A DNA stretch of 64,000 nt from Streptomyces sp. NBC_00249 (GCF_026342355.1 NZ_JAPEMV010000001.1:1488001-1552000); one strand, 5' to 3'. Numbered from the stretch's first letter, positions 36,520 through 46,085 are shown. The notes: generated by a model from the sequence alone, not told the origin. Numbers and translations: made by a program.

Positions 36520-37578
36520 TCAGAGCATGATGAGCAGGCGCGTGTTCGGCTTGAGCTTCCTGTTCACCGAACGGCTCTGCACGTACACCTCCAGCTTGGG
36601 GTTGCGTCCCGCCTTCACGGAAACGGTGCCCTGGACATCCGTGCCGAACAGAAGGCTGCGGGCCGCGTCGCCCGTGTAGGCGCGGTCGGTGTCCTTCTCG
36701 ACCACGATGACTTCCTTGTCGGGCTGGACCTGGACCCGGGTACCCAGCTGGTAGTAGCAGGCCCCGCGCGCGTACGTCACGCCCGGATGCGAATCCACGA
36801 AGGGCCGGATCTCGGTCTCCGCGTCGACTTTCAGCAGCCGGTACTTGTCGGTGGGGACCGGTTCGAGGTTCGCGCGTACGTCGTCGACCGAGATGTCCTG
36901 GCCGACCGCGAACAGGTTCTTCGTGCCGCGCACGCCCTTCTCGCGGCCCCGGAGGAAGCTGGTGGCGGCGGCGCGTACGGTGCCGATGGCTTCCTCGACG
37001 CCCTCCTGGGAATCGGCGTCCCAGATCGCGATGTTGCCGGCCGGGAAGCCGTAGTTCTGGGCGGTGCGCTTCGCCAGGGAGTTCGGTACGAGGATCGCCG
37101 AGGTCCAGTGGTCCGGAAGGGTGCCCATCCTCGCCGCGATCCGGTCGAGCCAGGGGCCGAGGACGGTCATGTCGCCGTCGTGCCGCCTGTTGCCGCCGGA
37201 GGCGTTCTCCTCGCCGTCCGTCACCACGATCTGGAGGAAGCTGTGCTCGCCGTACTCCTCCCAGATGTGGCCGAGGTCGTCCAGGGACTTCAGCGAGGCT
37301 TCGATGAGGGCGGTGGCTCCGTTGTTGACCTTGTACAGGCCCCGCATGGACGGCAGGTGCTTGACGTCCATGTCCCAGACCAGGTTCTCCACCTTGTGGT
37401 CGAAGGAGTAGAGGCTGATGCGGGTCTCATGACCGAGGCTGTCCGACTCGACCTTCAGTCCCGTCACGAACTCGTCGACGACGCGGATGAGTTGACCCTG
37501 GTGCTGCCGCATGGAACCCGAACAGTCCACTACGAGCGCGACGTGGTTCACCTTGTGCTGGATCTTGTTGGCGGACAC
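36520..37578 (-). CDS. von Willebrand factor A-domain protein
   Basis: A 352-residue cytoplasmic protein. An N-terminal vWA domain (about 10-215) has the MIDAS motif DCSGSM followed by a Thr/Asp site (VTDGEENASG). A C-terminal beta-rich domain follows (YYQLGTRVQVQPDKEVIVVE). The GTG start is preceded by AAGGAG. It lies 90 bp after the Shedu-like gene in the same direction, which suggests an operon. vWA proteins often act as adaptors in chaperone, tellurium or defence systems; its role here is not shown. Confidence 0.85.
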   Translation of the reverse strand: MSANKIQHKVNHVALVVDCSGSMRQHQGQLIRVVDEFVTGLKVESDSLGHETRISLYSFDHKVENLVWDMDVKHLPSMRGLYKVNNGATALIEASLKSLDDLGHIWEEYGEHSFLQIVVTDGEENASGGNRRHDGDMTVLGPWLDRIAARMGTLPDHWTSAILVPNSLAKRTAQNYGFPAGNIAIWDADSQEGVEEAIGTVRAAATSFLRGREKGVRGTKNLFAVGQDISVDDVRANLEPVPTDKYRLLKVDAETEIRPFVDSHPGVTYARGACYYQLGTRVQVQPDKEVIVVEKDTDRAYTGDAARSLLFGTDVQGTVSVKAGRNPKLEVYVQSRSVNRKLKPNTRLLIML

Positions 37579-37668
37579 GCTTCTGCTCCTTCGCCGAGGC
37601 TCCCCGAGTGATGACTTCACACTAGGCGCAGGCACTGACAACGCAGCCTGACGGACGATCACCCGCCC

Positions 37669-38889
37669 TCACCCGGTCCGCGAGGCGAGGGTGAGGGAGC
37701 GTTCGGCGTTGTCCAGGAGTTCCTTGTACGTGAGGACCTCGACCCGCGTGACCTGGGTGTTGAGGGTGCGCAGGGTTTCGGCTATCTCCTCCTCCGGGAC
37801 GTGCGGCTGGAGCGCGGGGTGGCCGATGAGGACGAGGGCGCCGGCTCGGCGCGTCTCGATGCCGAACTCCTCGCGGATGCGCAGGCGGTCCTCGTCGAGG
37901 CGGACCAGGTAGTTGGCGGCCTGGCCCATGGCGTCGTGGACCTCCGCCGTGGGGACCCAGCCGCCCCGGTGGGGTTTGACGAGGCTGCCGCGCAGGCTCA
38001 TGGAGCGCTTGAGTTCGACGACGTGCAGGGCGCCGTCGCCGCGGATCAGGGGGATGTCGAGCTCGTCGCCCGGTACCAGTCTGCGGCGGGCGGCCTCTCC
38101 CACGAACTGCCCGCCGAAGATCCAGTACTGGCCCGCCAGGGCCCGTTGGAGGTCCGCTTCGGTGGCGGCGGGGTCCTCGGCGACCCGGCGCAGGGCGGCG
38201 AGGCTCGCCGAGCGGCGTCGCAGTTCGGCGGCCCTGATGAGCATCTGGCCGTCCGGGTCGGCGGCGAGCAGGGCCAGGGCGTCGGGCGAGCCGGCGATCC
38301 GGCGCGCGGCCGTGCCCAGGTCCTCGATGTCGACCCGTTCGCTGAGGGCGCGCTCCAGCCAGACCATCATCTCGGCCATGCCCCGCAGCAGGACGTAGCG
38401 GCCGGGACGGTCGGACGGCGCGGCCAGGTACCGCGCGTCCTGGGTGAGCGAGCCGATGTGGGCGAGGAGTTCCTCGACCCCGGCCCCGGGATGCCCGTCC
38501 AGGTACGCGCGGCCCGCCTCGGCCGCGAAGCCGAACTTGAGGCTGAGCATCGCGCCGGCGTGCTCCCGCCAGCGTTCGTTGCGGGCGCCGTCCTGGAACA
38601 GGCGGTGGCGCTCCCTGAACTCCGGCTGCAGGATCCGGCCCTGCGCGTAGTCCACGGAGTCCTGGAGGAGGCGTACGACCTGCCACTCCCCCGCCTCCGC
38701 GGCCCGCGCGCGGGCCGCGGCCAGGAGGTCGACGAGGGCCTTGCCGCCCCGGCGGCTGCGGGCGCGGCCGCTGCCGCTGTGCATGTGGGTGACCGCGGCC
38801 GCGACGGCGGCCTTCACCTCATCCGCGACCGCCTCCTTCTCCACGATCTCCAACTGTTCTTCCAATGACCAGTCCGCTCTGACTCCCAT
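37669..38889 (-). CDS. Shedu-like (DUF4263) PD-(D/E)XK nuclease protein
   Basis: A 406-residue protein. Residues about 245-395 match the SduA C-terminal (DUF4263) domain: LQRALAGQYWIFGGQFVGE (Glu265), then ELDIPLIRG (Asp278) and HVVELKRS (Glu292, Lys294), which together form a PD-(D/E)XK nuclease site, followed by a helix with AMGQAANYLVRLD. The N-terminal 240 residues are helical and unrecognised, as in other Shedu proteins where they act as sensors. Single-protein Shedu systems restrict phage. The downstream vWA gene may be a partner. A defence role is inference from the domain. Confidence 0.78.
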   Translation of the reverse strand: MGVRADWSLEEQLEIVEKEAVADEVKAAVAAAVTHMHSGSGRARSRRGGKALVDLLAAARARAAEAGEWQVVRLLQDSVDYAQGRILQPEFRERHRLFQDGARNERWREHAGAMLSLKFGFAAEAGRAYLDGHPGAGVEELLAHIGSLTQDARYLAAPSDRPGRYVLLRGMAEMMVWLERALSERVDIEDLGTAARRIAGSPDALALLAADPDGQMLIRAAELRRRSASLAALRRVAEDPAATEADLQRALAGQYWIFGGQFVGEAARRRLVPGDELDIPLIRGDGALHVVELKRSMSLRGSLVKPHRGGWVPTAEVHDAMGQAANYLVRLDEDRLRIREEFGIETRRAGALVLIGHPALQPHVPEEEIAETLRTLNTQVTRVEVLTYKELLDNAERSLTLASRTG

Positions 38890-38902
38890 CCGCGGATTGT
38901 CG

Positions 38903-38932
38903 CGAGGGGGTCTGACATCGCAGACCCCCTCG
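38903..38932 (-). terminator. Terminator of the EF-G-like gene
   Basis: CGAGGGGGTCTG (38903-38914) and CAGACCCCCTCG (38921-38932) form a perfect 12-bp stem with an ACATCG loop, nine bases after the fusA2 stop and before the Shedu-like gene. Confidence 0.92.
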
Positions 38933-38940
38933 CTCGCCCG

Positions 38941-41031
38941 TCAGCCGCGCAGCAGCGTGGCCGCCGTCGCCGCCGGGACCGGGGCGAGGCCCGCCGGGCG
39001 GGTGGTGAACGTGCCCCGGCCCTGGGTGCGGCCGCGCAGGCGGGACGCGTAGCCGAACAGCTCGGCCAGCGGCACCGTCGCCGTGAGCTGCGCCGTCCCG
39101 CCCACCGTGGTGGATCCGCCGACCCTGGCGCGGCGGGCCGCGAGGTCACCCAGGACCACGCCCACACCGTCCTCGGGGACGGTCACGGTGATCTCCGCGA
39201 CCGGCTCGAGGAGTTGCAGGGTGCTCGCGCGCAGGGCGTCGCGCAGGGCGAAGCGTCCGGCGGCCCGGAACGCCATCTCCGAGGAGTCCTTGGAGTGGGT
39301 CGCCCCGTCGGTGAGGACCACGCGCAGGCCCGTCACCGGATGCCCGCCGAGGGGGCCCTCGGCGAGGGCGTCCCGGCAGCCGGCCTCGACGGCCCGCGCG
39401 TACTCCTGCGGGACCCGGCCGCCGACGACCGTCGAGCGGAACTCGAAGCCCGGCTCGTCGAGCGGCTCGACGTCGAGGACCACGTGCGCGAACTGGCCCG
39501 CGCCGCCGTCCTGTTTGACGTGCCGGTAGACGAATCCGGTGACCCCGCGCACCACGGTCTCCCGGTAGGAGACCTGCGGCCGGCCGACGACGACCTCCAC
39601 GCCCTGGCCCCTGCGGATCTTCTCCACCGCGACCTCCAGGTGCAGTTCGCCCAGGCCCGACAGCACGGTCTGTCCCGTTTCCGGGTCGGACCGCACCACC
39701 AGGGAGGGGTCCTCCTCGGTGAGGCGTGCCAGCGCGGACGCGAGCCGCCCGGTGTCGGTGCCGCGCCGGGCCTCGACCGCCACCGACACCACCGGTTCGG
39801 CGACCGACGGCGGTTCGAGGACGAGCGGCGCGCCCGGCGCGCACAGGGTCGTGCCGGCGCGGGCCGTCTTCAGCCCGACCACGGCGACGATGTCACCGGC
39901 CACCGCTTCCTCCCTCTCCTCGTGCCGGTCGGCCTGCACCCGCAGGATCCGGCCGATGCGTTCGGTACGGCCCGTGGCCGCGTCCCGTACGGAGTCGCCC
40001 TTGCGCAGGGTGCCCGCGTACAGGCGCAGGTAGGTGAGCCGTCCGGTCGGCGTCGCCGTCACCTTGAAGGCGAGCGCGGTGAGCGGGCCCGCCGGGTCGG
40101 GCTCCCTCTCCTGCTCCGTGCCGTCCGCCGTCGTACCGCGTACGGGCGGCATGTCGGCGGGCGACGGGAGGTACGCCACGACGGCGTCGAGCAGCGGCTC
40201 GATCCCGCGGTTGCGGTACGCCGAGCCGCACAGCACGACCACGGCGTCCCCGCCGAGGGTCAGCTCGCGCAGGGCGCGGACCAGGGTGCCCTCGGTCAGG
40301 GCGGAGGCCTCGTAGAACTCCTCCAGGGCGTCCGGGTGGAGTTCCGCCACGGCCTCCTCCAGCTCGCGCCGGCGGCGGGCGGCCTCCTCCCGCAGCTCTT
40401 CGGGGACGGGCGTCTCCTCGTACGCTCCGCCGTCCGGCTGCCAGAGCAGCGCGCGCATGCGCAGCAGGTCGACGACGCCGGTGAAGGCGTCCTCCCGTCC
40501 GACGGGCAGCTGGACCACCAGGGGGACGGCTCCCAGGCGTTCCCTGATGGAGGCGACGGCCGTGTCGAGGTCGGCGCCCGCGCGGTCCAGCTTGTTGACG
40601 AACGCGATCCGCGGTACGCCGTGCCGGTCGGCCTGGCGCCATACGGTCTCGCTCTGCGGTTCGACGCCGGCGACGGCGTCGAAGACGGCGACCGCCCCGT
40701 CGAGCACCCGCAGGGACCGTTCGACCTCGTCGGAGAAGTCGACGTGGCCCGGGGTGTCGATCAGGTTGACGCGGTGTCCGTCCCAGGCGCAGCTGACCGC
40801 GGCGGCGAAGATGGTGATGCCGCGGTCGCGTTCCTGGGCGTCGAAGTCGGTGACGGTGGTGCCTTCGTGGACCTCGCCCCGCTTGTGGACGGCGCCGGTC
40901 GCGTACAGGATCCGCTCGGTGAGGGTGGTCTTGCCGGCGTCCACGTGGGCGAGGATGCCCAGGTTGCGGACGGCGCCGAGGGTGTCGGCGGTGCGGGTGG
41001 TGGTGGTGAGGTGTCGTTGGACGGTGCGCAT
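38941..41031 (-). CDS. fusA2: Second elongation factor G (EF-G paralogue)
   Basis: A 696-residue translational GTPase with EF-G architecture. G1 is [10 protein letters not shown]2 RGITI, G3 DTPGHVDF, G4 NKLD; the domain IV loop reads [13 protein letters not shown] and domain V ends with [18 protein letters not shown], all typical of EF-G rather than Tet-type protection proteins. It is not in an rpsL-rpsG-fusA-tuf operon, so it is an accessory EF-G, perhaps for stress or for translocation-inhibiting drugs. Start at [10 protein letters not shown] with AAAGG upstream. A long 5' leader contains a small reading frame and a hairpin, so expression is probably regulated after initiation. Confidence 0.92.
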   Translation of the reverse strand: MRTVQRHLTTTTRTADTLGAVRNLGILAHVDAGKTTLTERILYATGAVHKRGEVHEGTTVTDFDAQERDRGITIFAAAVSCAWDGHRVNLIDTPGHVDFSDEVERSLRVLDGAVAVFDAVAGVEPQSETVWRQADRHGVPRIAFVNKLDRAGADLDTAVASIRERLGAVPLVVQLPVGREDAFTGVVDLLRMRALLWQPDGGAYEETPVPEELREEAARRRRELEEAVAELHPDALEEFYEASALTEGTLVRALRELTLGGDAVVVLCGSAYRNRGIEPLLDAVVAYLPSPADMPPVRGTTADGTEQEREPDPAGPLTALAFKVTATPTGRLTYLRLYAGTLRKGDSVRDAATGRTERIGRILRVQADRHEEREEAVAGDIVAVVGLKTARAGTTLCAPGAPLVLEPPSVAEPVVSVAVEARRGTDTGRLASALARLTEEDPSLVVRSDPETGQTVLSGLGELHLEVAVEKIRRGQGVEVVVGRPQVSYRETVVRGVTGFVYRHVKQDGGAGQFAHVVLDVEPLDEPGFEFRSTVVGGRVPQEYARAVEAGCRDALAEGPLGGHPVTGLRVVLTDGATHSKDSSEMAFRAAGRFALRDALRASTLQLLEPVAEITVTVPEDGVGVVLGDLAARRARVGGSTTVGGTAQLTATVPLAELFGYASRLRGRTQGRGTFTTRPAGLAPVPAATAATLLRG

Positions 41032-41179
41032 GGCCCGGGGCCTTTCGGATGACGCGGAAGAGGGCGGCGCGATGGCCCGGCGCACGGCACGGAGCTTCCC
41101 CGGCCCGGGCGCCGGCCCACGGCGGAAGGCCGGTGGGGCGGGCGGGGCAGGGGGGAACGGCTCGGGCGTGCGTCAGGGT

Positions 41180-41213
41180 CGTACGGTGGCGGGCGCGCAG
41201 CCGTCACCGTACG
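41180..41213 (-). promoter_or_regulatory. Hairpin overlapping the end of the leader reading frame
   Basis: On the minus strand CGTACGGTG (41213-41205) pairs perfectly with CACCGTACG (41188-41180), 9 bp with a 16-base loop. The first arm contains the last sense codons and stop of the leader peptide, so a ribosome at the end of the leader would open the stem. It lies 149 bases upstream of the EF-G start. Fits an attenuator; no U-tract follows. Confidence 0.6.
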
Positions 41214-41293
41214 CGGCGGGACACCAGGATCACGTCGTACCGGGACGGGGGAACGGAGGCGGCCGCGCGGTGCGTGTGCGTGTGCGCGTTCAT
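41204..41293 (-). CDS. 29-residue leader peptide upstream of fusA2
   Basis: ATG at 41293 with a strong AAGGGGAG ribosome site 6-7 bases upstream; it encodes MNAHTHTHRAAASVPPSRYD followed by VILVSRRVR. The His-Thr repeat and the basic end RRVR with consecutive Arg codons could stall a ribosome. Placed 173 bases ahead of the EF-G start on the same strand, and its stop lies in a hairpin. Likely a regulatory uORF, not a functional protein by itself. Confidence 0.6.
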   Translation of the reverse strand: MNAHTHTHRAAASVPPSRYDVILVSRRVR

Positions 41294-41448
41294 GGCCTGG
41301 CTCCCCTTCTCTTCACTCGGCATCACTGTGCATCGGTACGCATCGCCTTGCGGGCGGGGCGTGTTGGTGAGCATAGGGGGCGGGAGGTGCGGGCGCACGG
41401 GGTTTTCCGCCCGCGCCCCGCACGGCGCCCGCACCGCGCCCCGCGAGG

Positions 41449-42180
41449 TCAGTCCAGGAGGCGGGCCCGCAGCCGGGCCACGGTGTCGGGGGTGATGCCG
41501 ACGGGCCCGGTGACGTAGGCGGACGGGGAGCCGTAGCGGGTGGTCAGGTCGGCGAGGACCAGGGCCATGACGGTGGCGGGGGCTCGCCCGTACGAGGGCC
41601 AGTGCAGGGTGCGGCCCGGGTGGGCGGCGTGCCAGTCGGCGGTGAGGCGGGCGGTGGCCAGCTCGGTGAGGGCGAAGTCGGCGAGGATCTGCTCCTCGGG
41701 GACGTCGAGGAGGGTCAGGACGAGGGCGGCGATCAGGCCGGTGCGGTCCTTGCCGGAGGCGCAGTGGAACACGGCGGGGCCGGGGCCGTCCGCGATCAGT
41801 TCGATCGCCCGGCGGATCTCGTCGGTCCCGTCCTCGGCCACCTCCGCGAAGCGGTCGGCGAGGTAGCGCCAGGGGTCGAGGGCGGGGTCGATGGCGGCCT
41901 GGTCGTAGGGCCGGTGCTCGATGCTGAGGTTGGCGTAGGTGAAGCGTTCCGGCTCCGGTATCCGGCCCTTGGCGTCGATCTCCCAGGGGTAGCGCAGGTC
42001 GATGACGGTACGGATGCCGAGGGTGAGGAAGCGGTCCCAGTCGGCGCCCTGGAGCTTGCCGAGGGAGTCGGCGCGGTAGAGCGTCCCCCAGGCGAGGGTG
42101 CGGCCGTCGGCGGTGCGGTAGCCGCCCATGTCGCGGAAGTTGTGCAGGCGTTCGAACTCGATGTGGCGGTCGTGCGGCAC
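41449..42180 (-). CDS. Tyrosine/lipid phosphatase (Y_phosphatase3, MptpB/SidP-like)
   Basis: A 243-residue phosphatase. The P-loop is HCASGKDRTG, the extended HCxxGKDR signature of actinobacterial tyrosine/phosphoinositide phosphatases. FNFRDMGG-type N-terminus is visible as LHNFRDMGGYRTADGRTL, and the WPQD-like Asp loop precedes the P-loop. No signal peptide. The GTG at 42180 fits the family start. Separated from fusA2 by about 155 bases plus its leader. Confidence 0.88.
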   Translation of the reverse strand: MPHDRHIEFERLHNFRDMGGYRTADGRTLAWGTLYRADSLGKLQGADWDRFLTLGIRTVIDLRYPWEIDAKGRIPEPERFTYANLSIEHRPYDQAAIDPALDPWRYLADRFAEVAEDGTDEIRRAIELIADGPGPAVFHCASGKDRTGLIAALVLTLLDVPEEQILADFALTELATARLTADWHAAHPGRTLHWPSYGRAPATVMALVLADLTTRYGSPSAYVTGPVGITPDTVARLRARLLD

Positions 42181-42236
42181 GTGAGGCTCCTGGGGCCGGT
42201 GGGGGTGGTGGTGCGCTCGGTCGGCCTCAGGATGCC

Positions 42237-42425
42237 TCAGGACTCCGCGGACTCGGGAGGGTCGGCCGCTGCGATCCGCCAGCCGCCGTCCCGCGTGGCG
42301 GACGCGGTCCAGTCCCCGGGGAGGTCCACGGGGCGGACGACCCTGACGCCGGTGAGGGCGGGCGGGACCGCGAAGGAGGTCCCGGCGAGCGTGAGGACCA
42401 TGCGAAGTGACGCGACCAGGATCAC
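42237..42425 (-). pseudogene. Short coding-like remnant next to the RiPP cluster border
   Basis: A 62-codon frame reads GTSFAVPPALTGVRVVRPVD then WTASATRDGGWRIAAADPPE with good codon bias but no ribosome site and no preceding part. It ends abruptly where the base composition changes into the P450 gene. Probably the 3' end of a gene cut by acquisition of the cluster. Confidence 0.35.
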
Positions 42426-42431
42426 GAGACG

Positions 42432-43598
42432 CTAGTTCGCGCACTCAACCCAGATCGGGAGTTCGACGAGACCGTTCATGACCGCAGTGTCCTGGAAACG
42501 CAGCTCTGACGGCTTCACGGTCAGGCCGAAACCCGTTGTTCCCGAGAGAAACGCGCGCAGGGCCTGCGCCGCAACAAGACGCGTGACTGGAATGCCCAGG
42601 CATGAATGCCGCCCGTGACCGAACGTCAGATGTTCGAAATCCCGACCGCGGGTGGGGTCAAACCTGTGAGCATCGGGAAGCACTGACGTGTCCCTGTTGC
42701 AAACGTCCACCCCGATGACGAGCAAAGTACCTGCGGGAACTGCGTACTCGCCTATCACGGATGGCTCCTTCGTCATCCGATAGACCCCCCGCGCAATCGG
42801 GCTCGCGTACCGCTGTACCTCATGGACGAGGCCAGGCAGCAGTGTCTCGTCATCGCGTACGAGACTCTGAGTCCTCGGATCTTGCGCCAGGCAGAGGATT
42901 CCATTCGTGATCAGTGCCGCCAACACCTCGACACCCGACAGCGCGAGCAGTCGAGTGTTCGCCGCAACCTGTCGATCGTCGAGGGAAGGTAGTTCCGCCA
43001 TCAGGTCCGACACGAGGTCATCGGCGGGGTGAGCACGCCTGTCGCGCACCCAGTCGACGAGCGTGGCGTCGAGTTCGCGCACCGGGTATCCCTGGTAAAC
43101 CGCGGTTCTCAGGGCCGAGACGAGGTTTTCGTCAAGTCCAAGCAATCGCGACATCACACTGTCGGCGATGGGCACGCCGATCGACGCGACCGCGTCGAAC
43201 CTTCCCAGGGCGAGAGCGCTCTCGATCGAGTGTTGGACATCCTGAATCAGTTGGTCCGAGACATCGCGCACGCGCGTATCGATGACCCTCCGAAGTGCGC
43301 GCCGTACGCGACGATGCTCTTCCCCATCGGTTTGGGTGACCGCGAAGACCGTCTCGGACATCGGATCCGGATGCGACTCGGCCGGCTCGTCGAAAACGCT
43401 CGCCATGAGTTCGCCCGCACTGCCGTAGGTTTCGACGTCGGACAAGATGCGGGTGGCTTCGCGGTGATCGTTGACGAGCAGTCCCACTCCAGCCGTTCCC
43501 ATGCGCATGGGAACGATGGTGGCGGCCGGATCCGCCGACCCTCGCGACACAGTCCGCTCATCGAGTGTCTTGCGGAAGAGAATGCTGCCTTCAGACAC
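42432..43598 (-). CDS. Cytochrome P450 (RiPP cluster, atypical I-helix)
   Basis: A 388-residue bacterial P450. The heme ligand is Cys333 in FGHGRHSCLG, and the ExxR pair is EVQR. The I-helix, usually AGxxT, reads LALSGVEVLAALITNG, so the conserved acid/Thr used for oxygen activation is absent; such changes are seen in P450s that couple radicals rather than hydroxylate. It overlaps the next upstream gene by eight bases and is the last gene of the leftward operon. It probably oxidises or crosslinks the precursor peptide. Confidence 0.9.
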   Translation of the reverse strand: MSEGSILFRKTLDERTVSRGSADPAATIVPMRMGTAGVGLLVNDHREATRILSDVETYGSAGELMASVFDEPAESHPDPMSETVFAVTQTDGEEHRRVRRALRRVIDTRVRDVSDQLIQDVQHSIESALALGRFDAVASIGVPIADSVMSRLLGLDENLVSALRTAVYQGYPVRELDATLVDWVRDRRAHPADDLVSDLMAELPSLDDRQVAANTRLLALSGVEVLAALITNGILCLAQDPRTQSLVRDDETLLPGLVHEVQRYASPIARGVYRMTKEPSVIGEYAVPAGTLLVIGVDVCNRDTSVLPDAHRFDPTRGRDFEHLTFGHGRHSCLGIPVTRLVAAQALRAFLSGTTGFGLTVKPSELRFQDTAVMNGLVELPIWVECAN

Positions 43599-44166
43599 AC
43601 CAGACTCCTTGCCTTACGGCAATACCCACACCGTGGTCGCCGGAACGAAAGACGAGGTCGTGCAATTCAAGAGCGTGCAGACTGGCCGCCTCTACGGGGG
43701 TGATCGTGTGCCCCCAACCGCTTTCGTCAAGAACGGCAGCCGCCGGTTCCGAGCGGTCGATATCGATGCGGCGACGCTCCCCGTAGCGTGTGTCCTCAAC
43801 GGACAGGAACGTCGGACCGCGCCGAACGACAAGGGATTCTCCCTGCTGCGCCGACCACGCAAAGGTGCCGTCCGACTGGCGTGGCGGGTCGAGGTGGCGA
43901 AGGCACCCGACCTCGAGGGCGCCACAGTCGCCGCTCCACGAAACCCGCAAACCAACGCCGCGCGCGTCGCGGAGCAGCGCGATCAAGGAGACGAGTTCGC
44001 GATCGCCCATCTCCGGCATGGCAAAGTGACCGACCAGTCGAACCCCGGCGTATCCCGACCGGGTCAGGGTGACGAGGTTCTCCCTGCTCTGCACCGAGTG
44101 GAGATTCACTGGCGCGAAGAGCCTTCGCCGGTTCGACCGTCGCTCTGCTGTCTGCTTCGTCACCAA
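43591..44166 (-). CDS. DUF5825-like protein, partner of the radical SAM enzyme
   Basis: A 191-residue soluble protein. Its short N-terminus, central LVSLIALLRDARGVGLRVSW and ending LEHDLVFRSGDHGV-like region resemble the DUF5825 proteins that sit beside RiPP-maturation radical SAM C-methyltransferases. No catalytic motif is evident. It overlaps genes on both sides (8 and 7 bp), so it is made together with the P450 and the radical SAM enzyme and may bind the peptide or enzyme. Confidence 0.6.
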   Translation of the reverse strand: MVTKQTAERRSNRRRLFAPVNLHSVQSRENLVTLTRSGYAGVRLVGHFAMPEMGDRELVSLIALLRDARGVGLRVSWSGDCGALEVGCLRHLDPPRQSDGTFAWSAQQGESLVVRRGPTFLSVEDTRYGERRRIDIDRSEPAAAVLDESGWGHTITPVEAASLHALELHDLVFRSGDHGVGIAVRQGVWCV

Positions 44167-46085
44167 CGCAATCCTGTCGCGAGCGCCAAATAGGTGGAAT
44201 CCTCATGAAAAACAATTCCGAGCTCTGTCCAATTCTCGACGAGCTCTTCGAGCTGACCTTCCCGCACTGCGATCCCGAGCGAGCGCATCGTGGAAGCGAG
44301 TGCAGGAAGCGTTTTGCCCTTGGCCAGTGCACGGTAGGCCTCGGCCTCGAGACCCGGTTGAAGCACCACCTCACGGGAGGGCCAGGCGGGCCGGTCGTCG
44401 ACGACGACGAGCGAGTCGTCCGGCGCCGGCAGAGCGACCAGCCGAGAAACCGATGCGGTGGCCTTCCAGTTCGCGACCGCTTCGCGCAACATCTCATCCG
44501 TCTCAGGCGATATGCCAGCGGGCTCGGACTCGAACACGTAGACGAGGTCATCGAGGGCGTCCACTACCCCCTCGTAAGCGCTCACCAGGTTGCGCGAGGG
44601 ACCGAGAGCCCGGAGACCGAGTTCTGGATCGTCGAAGTAGGGGCTGAAGCGTTCCAGTTTGATCGGGAACGCCCCGGCGGGCGGCGTCAGATGATGGAGG
44701 GACGGGAGCGAGTCGATCAACGCCATGTAGTCGCGGTCATGCTCCCCGGGGAAACCCAAGAGGATGTTCCACGACGGATAGATCCTGCAGGTGGCACAGT
44801 CTCGTAGGAATCGCACGTTCTGCCACCCGGTCACCCCCTTGCGCATGATGCGCAGGATGGGTGTGCAGAGGCTCTCGACACCCGGTTGCAGTTGCGTGAA
44901 GCCGGCGCGCGCAAGGGACTCGAGTTGACTGAAATTGAGGTTCGACTTCACCTCGGCGAACAACCGGACGTCCCATTCAGCGGGCAGCGCCATATCCGTG
45001 GTGAGTTGAATGACATGTTCGGGCGCCAAGATGTTGTCAGCAAACACCAGGTCAAGCACGTTGTGCCGACGGATGGCCCGGGTGGCCTCCGCTTGCACGC
45101 GCTCGGCCGGCTTTGCGCGATGGGCCATGGCCGACCCGTTCAAGCCGCAAAATGTGCAATGGTGCTTCGCACCCCACCAGCATCCGCGGCTGGCCTCCAG
45201 AGGAATCTTGACATCGATGAGTTGACCGGCCGGAGACTTCCGCAAATCGCGGAAATAGTGATCGTAGACGGGCTCCGGCACCGCGTTCATGGAGACGGGT
45301 GTCGGTCCGATGGGGTTGCTTACCGAGGCTCCATCGATGTCCGATCGCCAGCACAGTCCAGGCACGGCACGCAGCAGTTCGTCATGCCTTTCCTCGTCAC
45401 CGCTACGAAATCCTGCGATGTGGGCGATGAGTGGTGCGATCGAGCGCTCCGCCTCGCCCCGGATCACGTAGTCGAACTCCGTGCGAGCGCGGTGGACTGC
45501 CGTACCTTGAACGCCGTCGCAGTTCGCCCCGCCGAGAATCGTGACGATGCCTGGCCGCAACTCCTTGACGCGGTGCGCGAGCGCGAACGAGGCAATGTTC
45601 TGATCGAACGTCGTCGTCAACCCCAGGACATCGACATCTGACGTTACGAGATCTCGGGCCAACTCGTCGATGAAGGCGGGCGCCGCGCGGAACATCGCGC
45701 AATAGGCATCAACGTGCTCACTGTCGCTCACGAGGTCATAGAAACTCGTGCGGCGTGGGTCGATACCGGGGCGGAAACAGCTGGAGAAGACCCATTCGCC
45801 GACCCCGAACACTTCAGCATCGACGATCAGTTCGTAGTGATCACGTTCGAGGCCCGCCTCCCGGACCAAGAAGTCGAGCCACCGAATATTGGCGTAGACG
45901 ACGTCGAGCTTCTCAACTTCTCCGCGCTGCTCGAACAACGGAGCGATCGTGCTCAGCGCCAGTGAGGGCATGTCAACCACGGCCCAGGGCATGCAGACCA
46001 ACGCAACCGAAAGGGAATCCTCGTGCACGGCCGGCGGGGTGAGATCCAGCACCGGTCGTTTGTGCCCGATCTGCATCAATTCCAC
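44160..46085 (-). CDS. RiPP-maturation radical SAM C-methyltransferase (B12-binding)
   Basis: A 641-residue enzyme. The N-terminal half is a cobalamin-binding Rossmann domain (LGLTTTFDQNIASFALAHRV; ILGGANCDG), the middle a radical SAM TIM barrel. The Fe-S cluster motif is CX7CX2C (Cys302, Cys310, Cys313 in GCWWGAKHHCTFCGLNG), the unusual spacing of the bacteriocin/RiPP maturase subgroup. The C-terminal about 100 residues form a helical winged-helix-like domain that may bind the leader. It is expected to methylate an unactivated carbon of the precursor peptide using methylcobalamin and SAM. Confidence 0.88.
   Translation of the reverse strand: MELMQIGHKRPVLDLTPPAVHEDSLSVALVCMPWAVVDMPSLALSTIAPLFEQRGEVEKLDVVYANIRWLDFLVREAGLERDHYELIVDAEVFGVGEWVFSSCFRPGIDPRRTSFYDLVSDSEHVDAYCAMFRAAPAFIDELARDLVTSDVDVLGLTTTFDQNIASFALAHRVKELRPGIVTILGGANCDGVQGTAVHRARTEFDYVIRGEAERSIAPLIAHIAGFRSGDEERHDELLRAVPGLCWRSDIDGASVSNPIGPTPVSMNAVPEPVYDHYFRDLRKSPAGQLIDVKIPLEASRGCWWGAKHHCTFCGLNGSAMAHRAKPAERVQAEATRAIRRHNVLDLVFADNILAPEHVIQLTTDMALPAEWDVRLFAEVKSNLNFSQLESLARAGFTQLQPGVESLCTPILRIMRKGVTGWQNVRFLRDCATCRIYPSWNILLGFPGEHDRDYMALIDSLPSLHHLTPPAGAFPIKLERFSPYFDDPELGLRALGPSRNLVSAYEGVVDALDDLVYVFESEPAGISPETDEMLREAVANWKATASVSRLVALPAPDDSLVVVDDRPAWPSREVVLQPGLEAEAYRALAKGKTLPALASTMRSLGIAVREGQLEELVENWTELGIVFHEDSTYLALATGLRW

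Noticed and set aside
38941..41031. Tetracycline-resistance ribosome-protection protein
   Set aside because: Domain IV/V motifs ([16 protein letters not shown]) are those of EF-G, not of Tet(M)/Otr(A).
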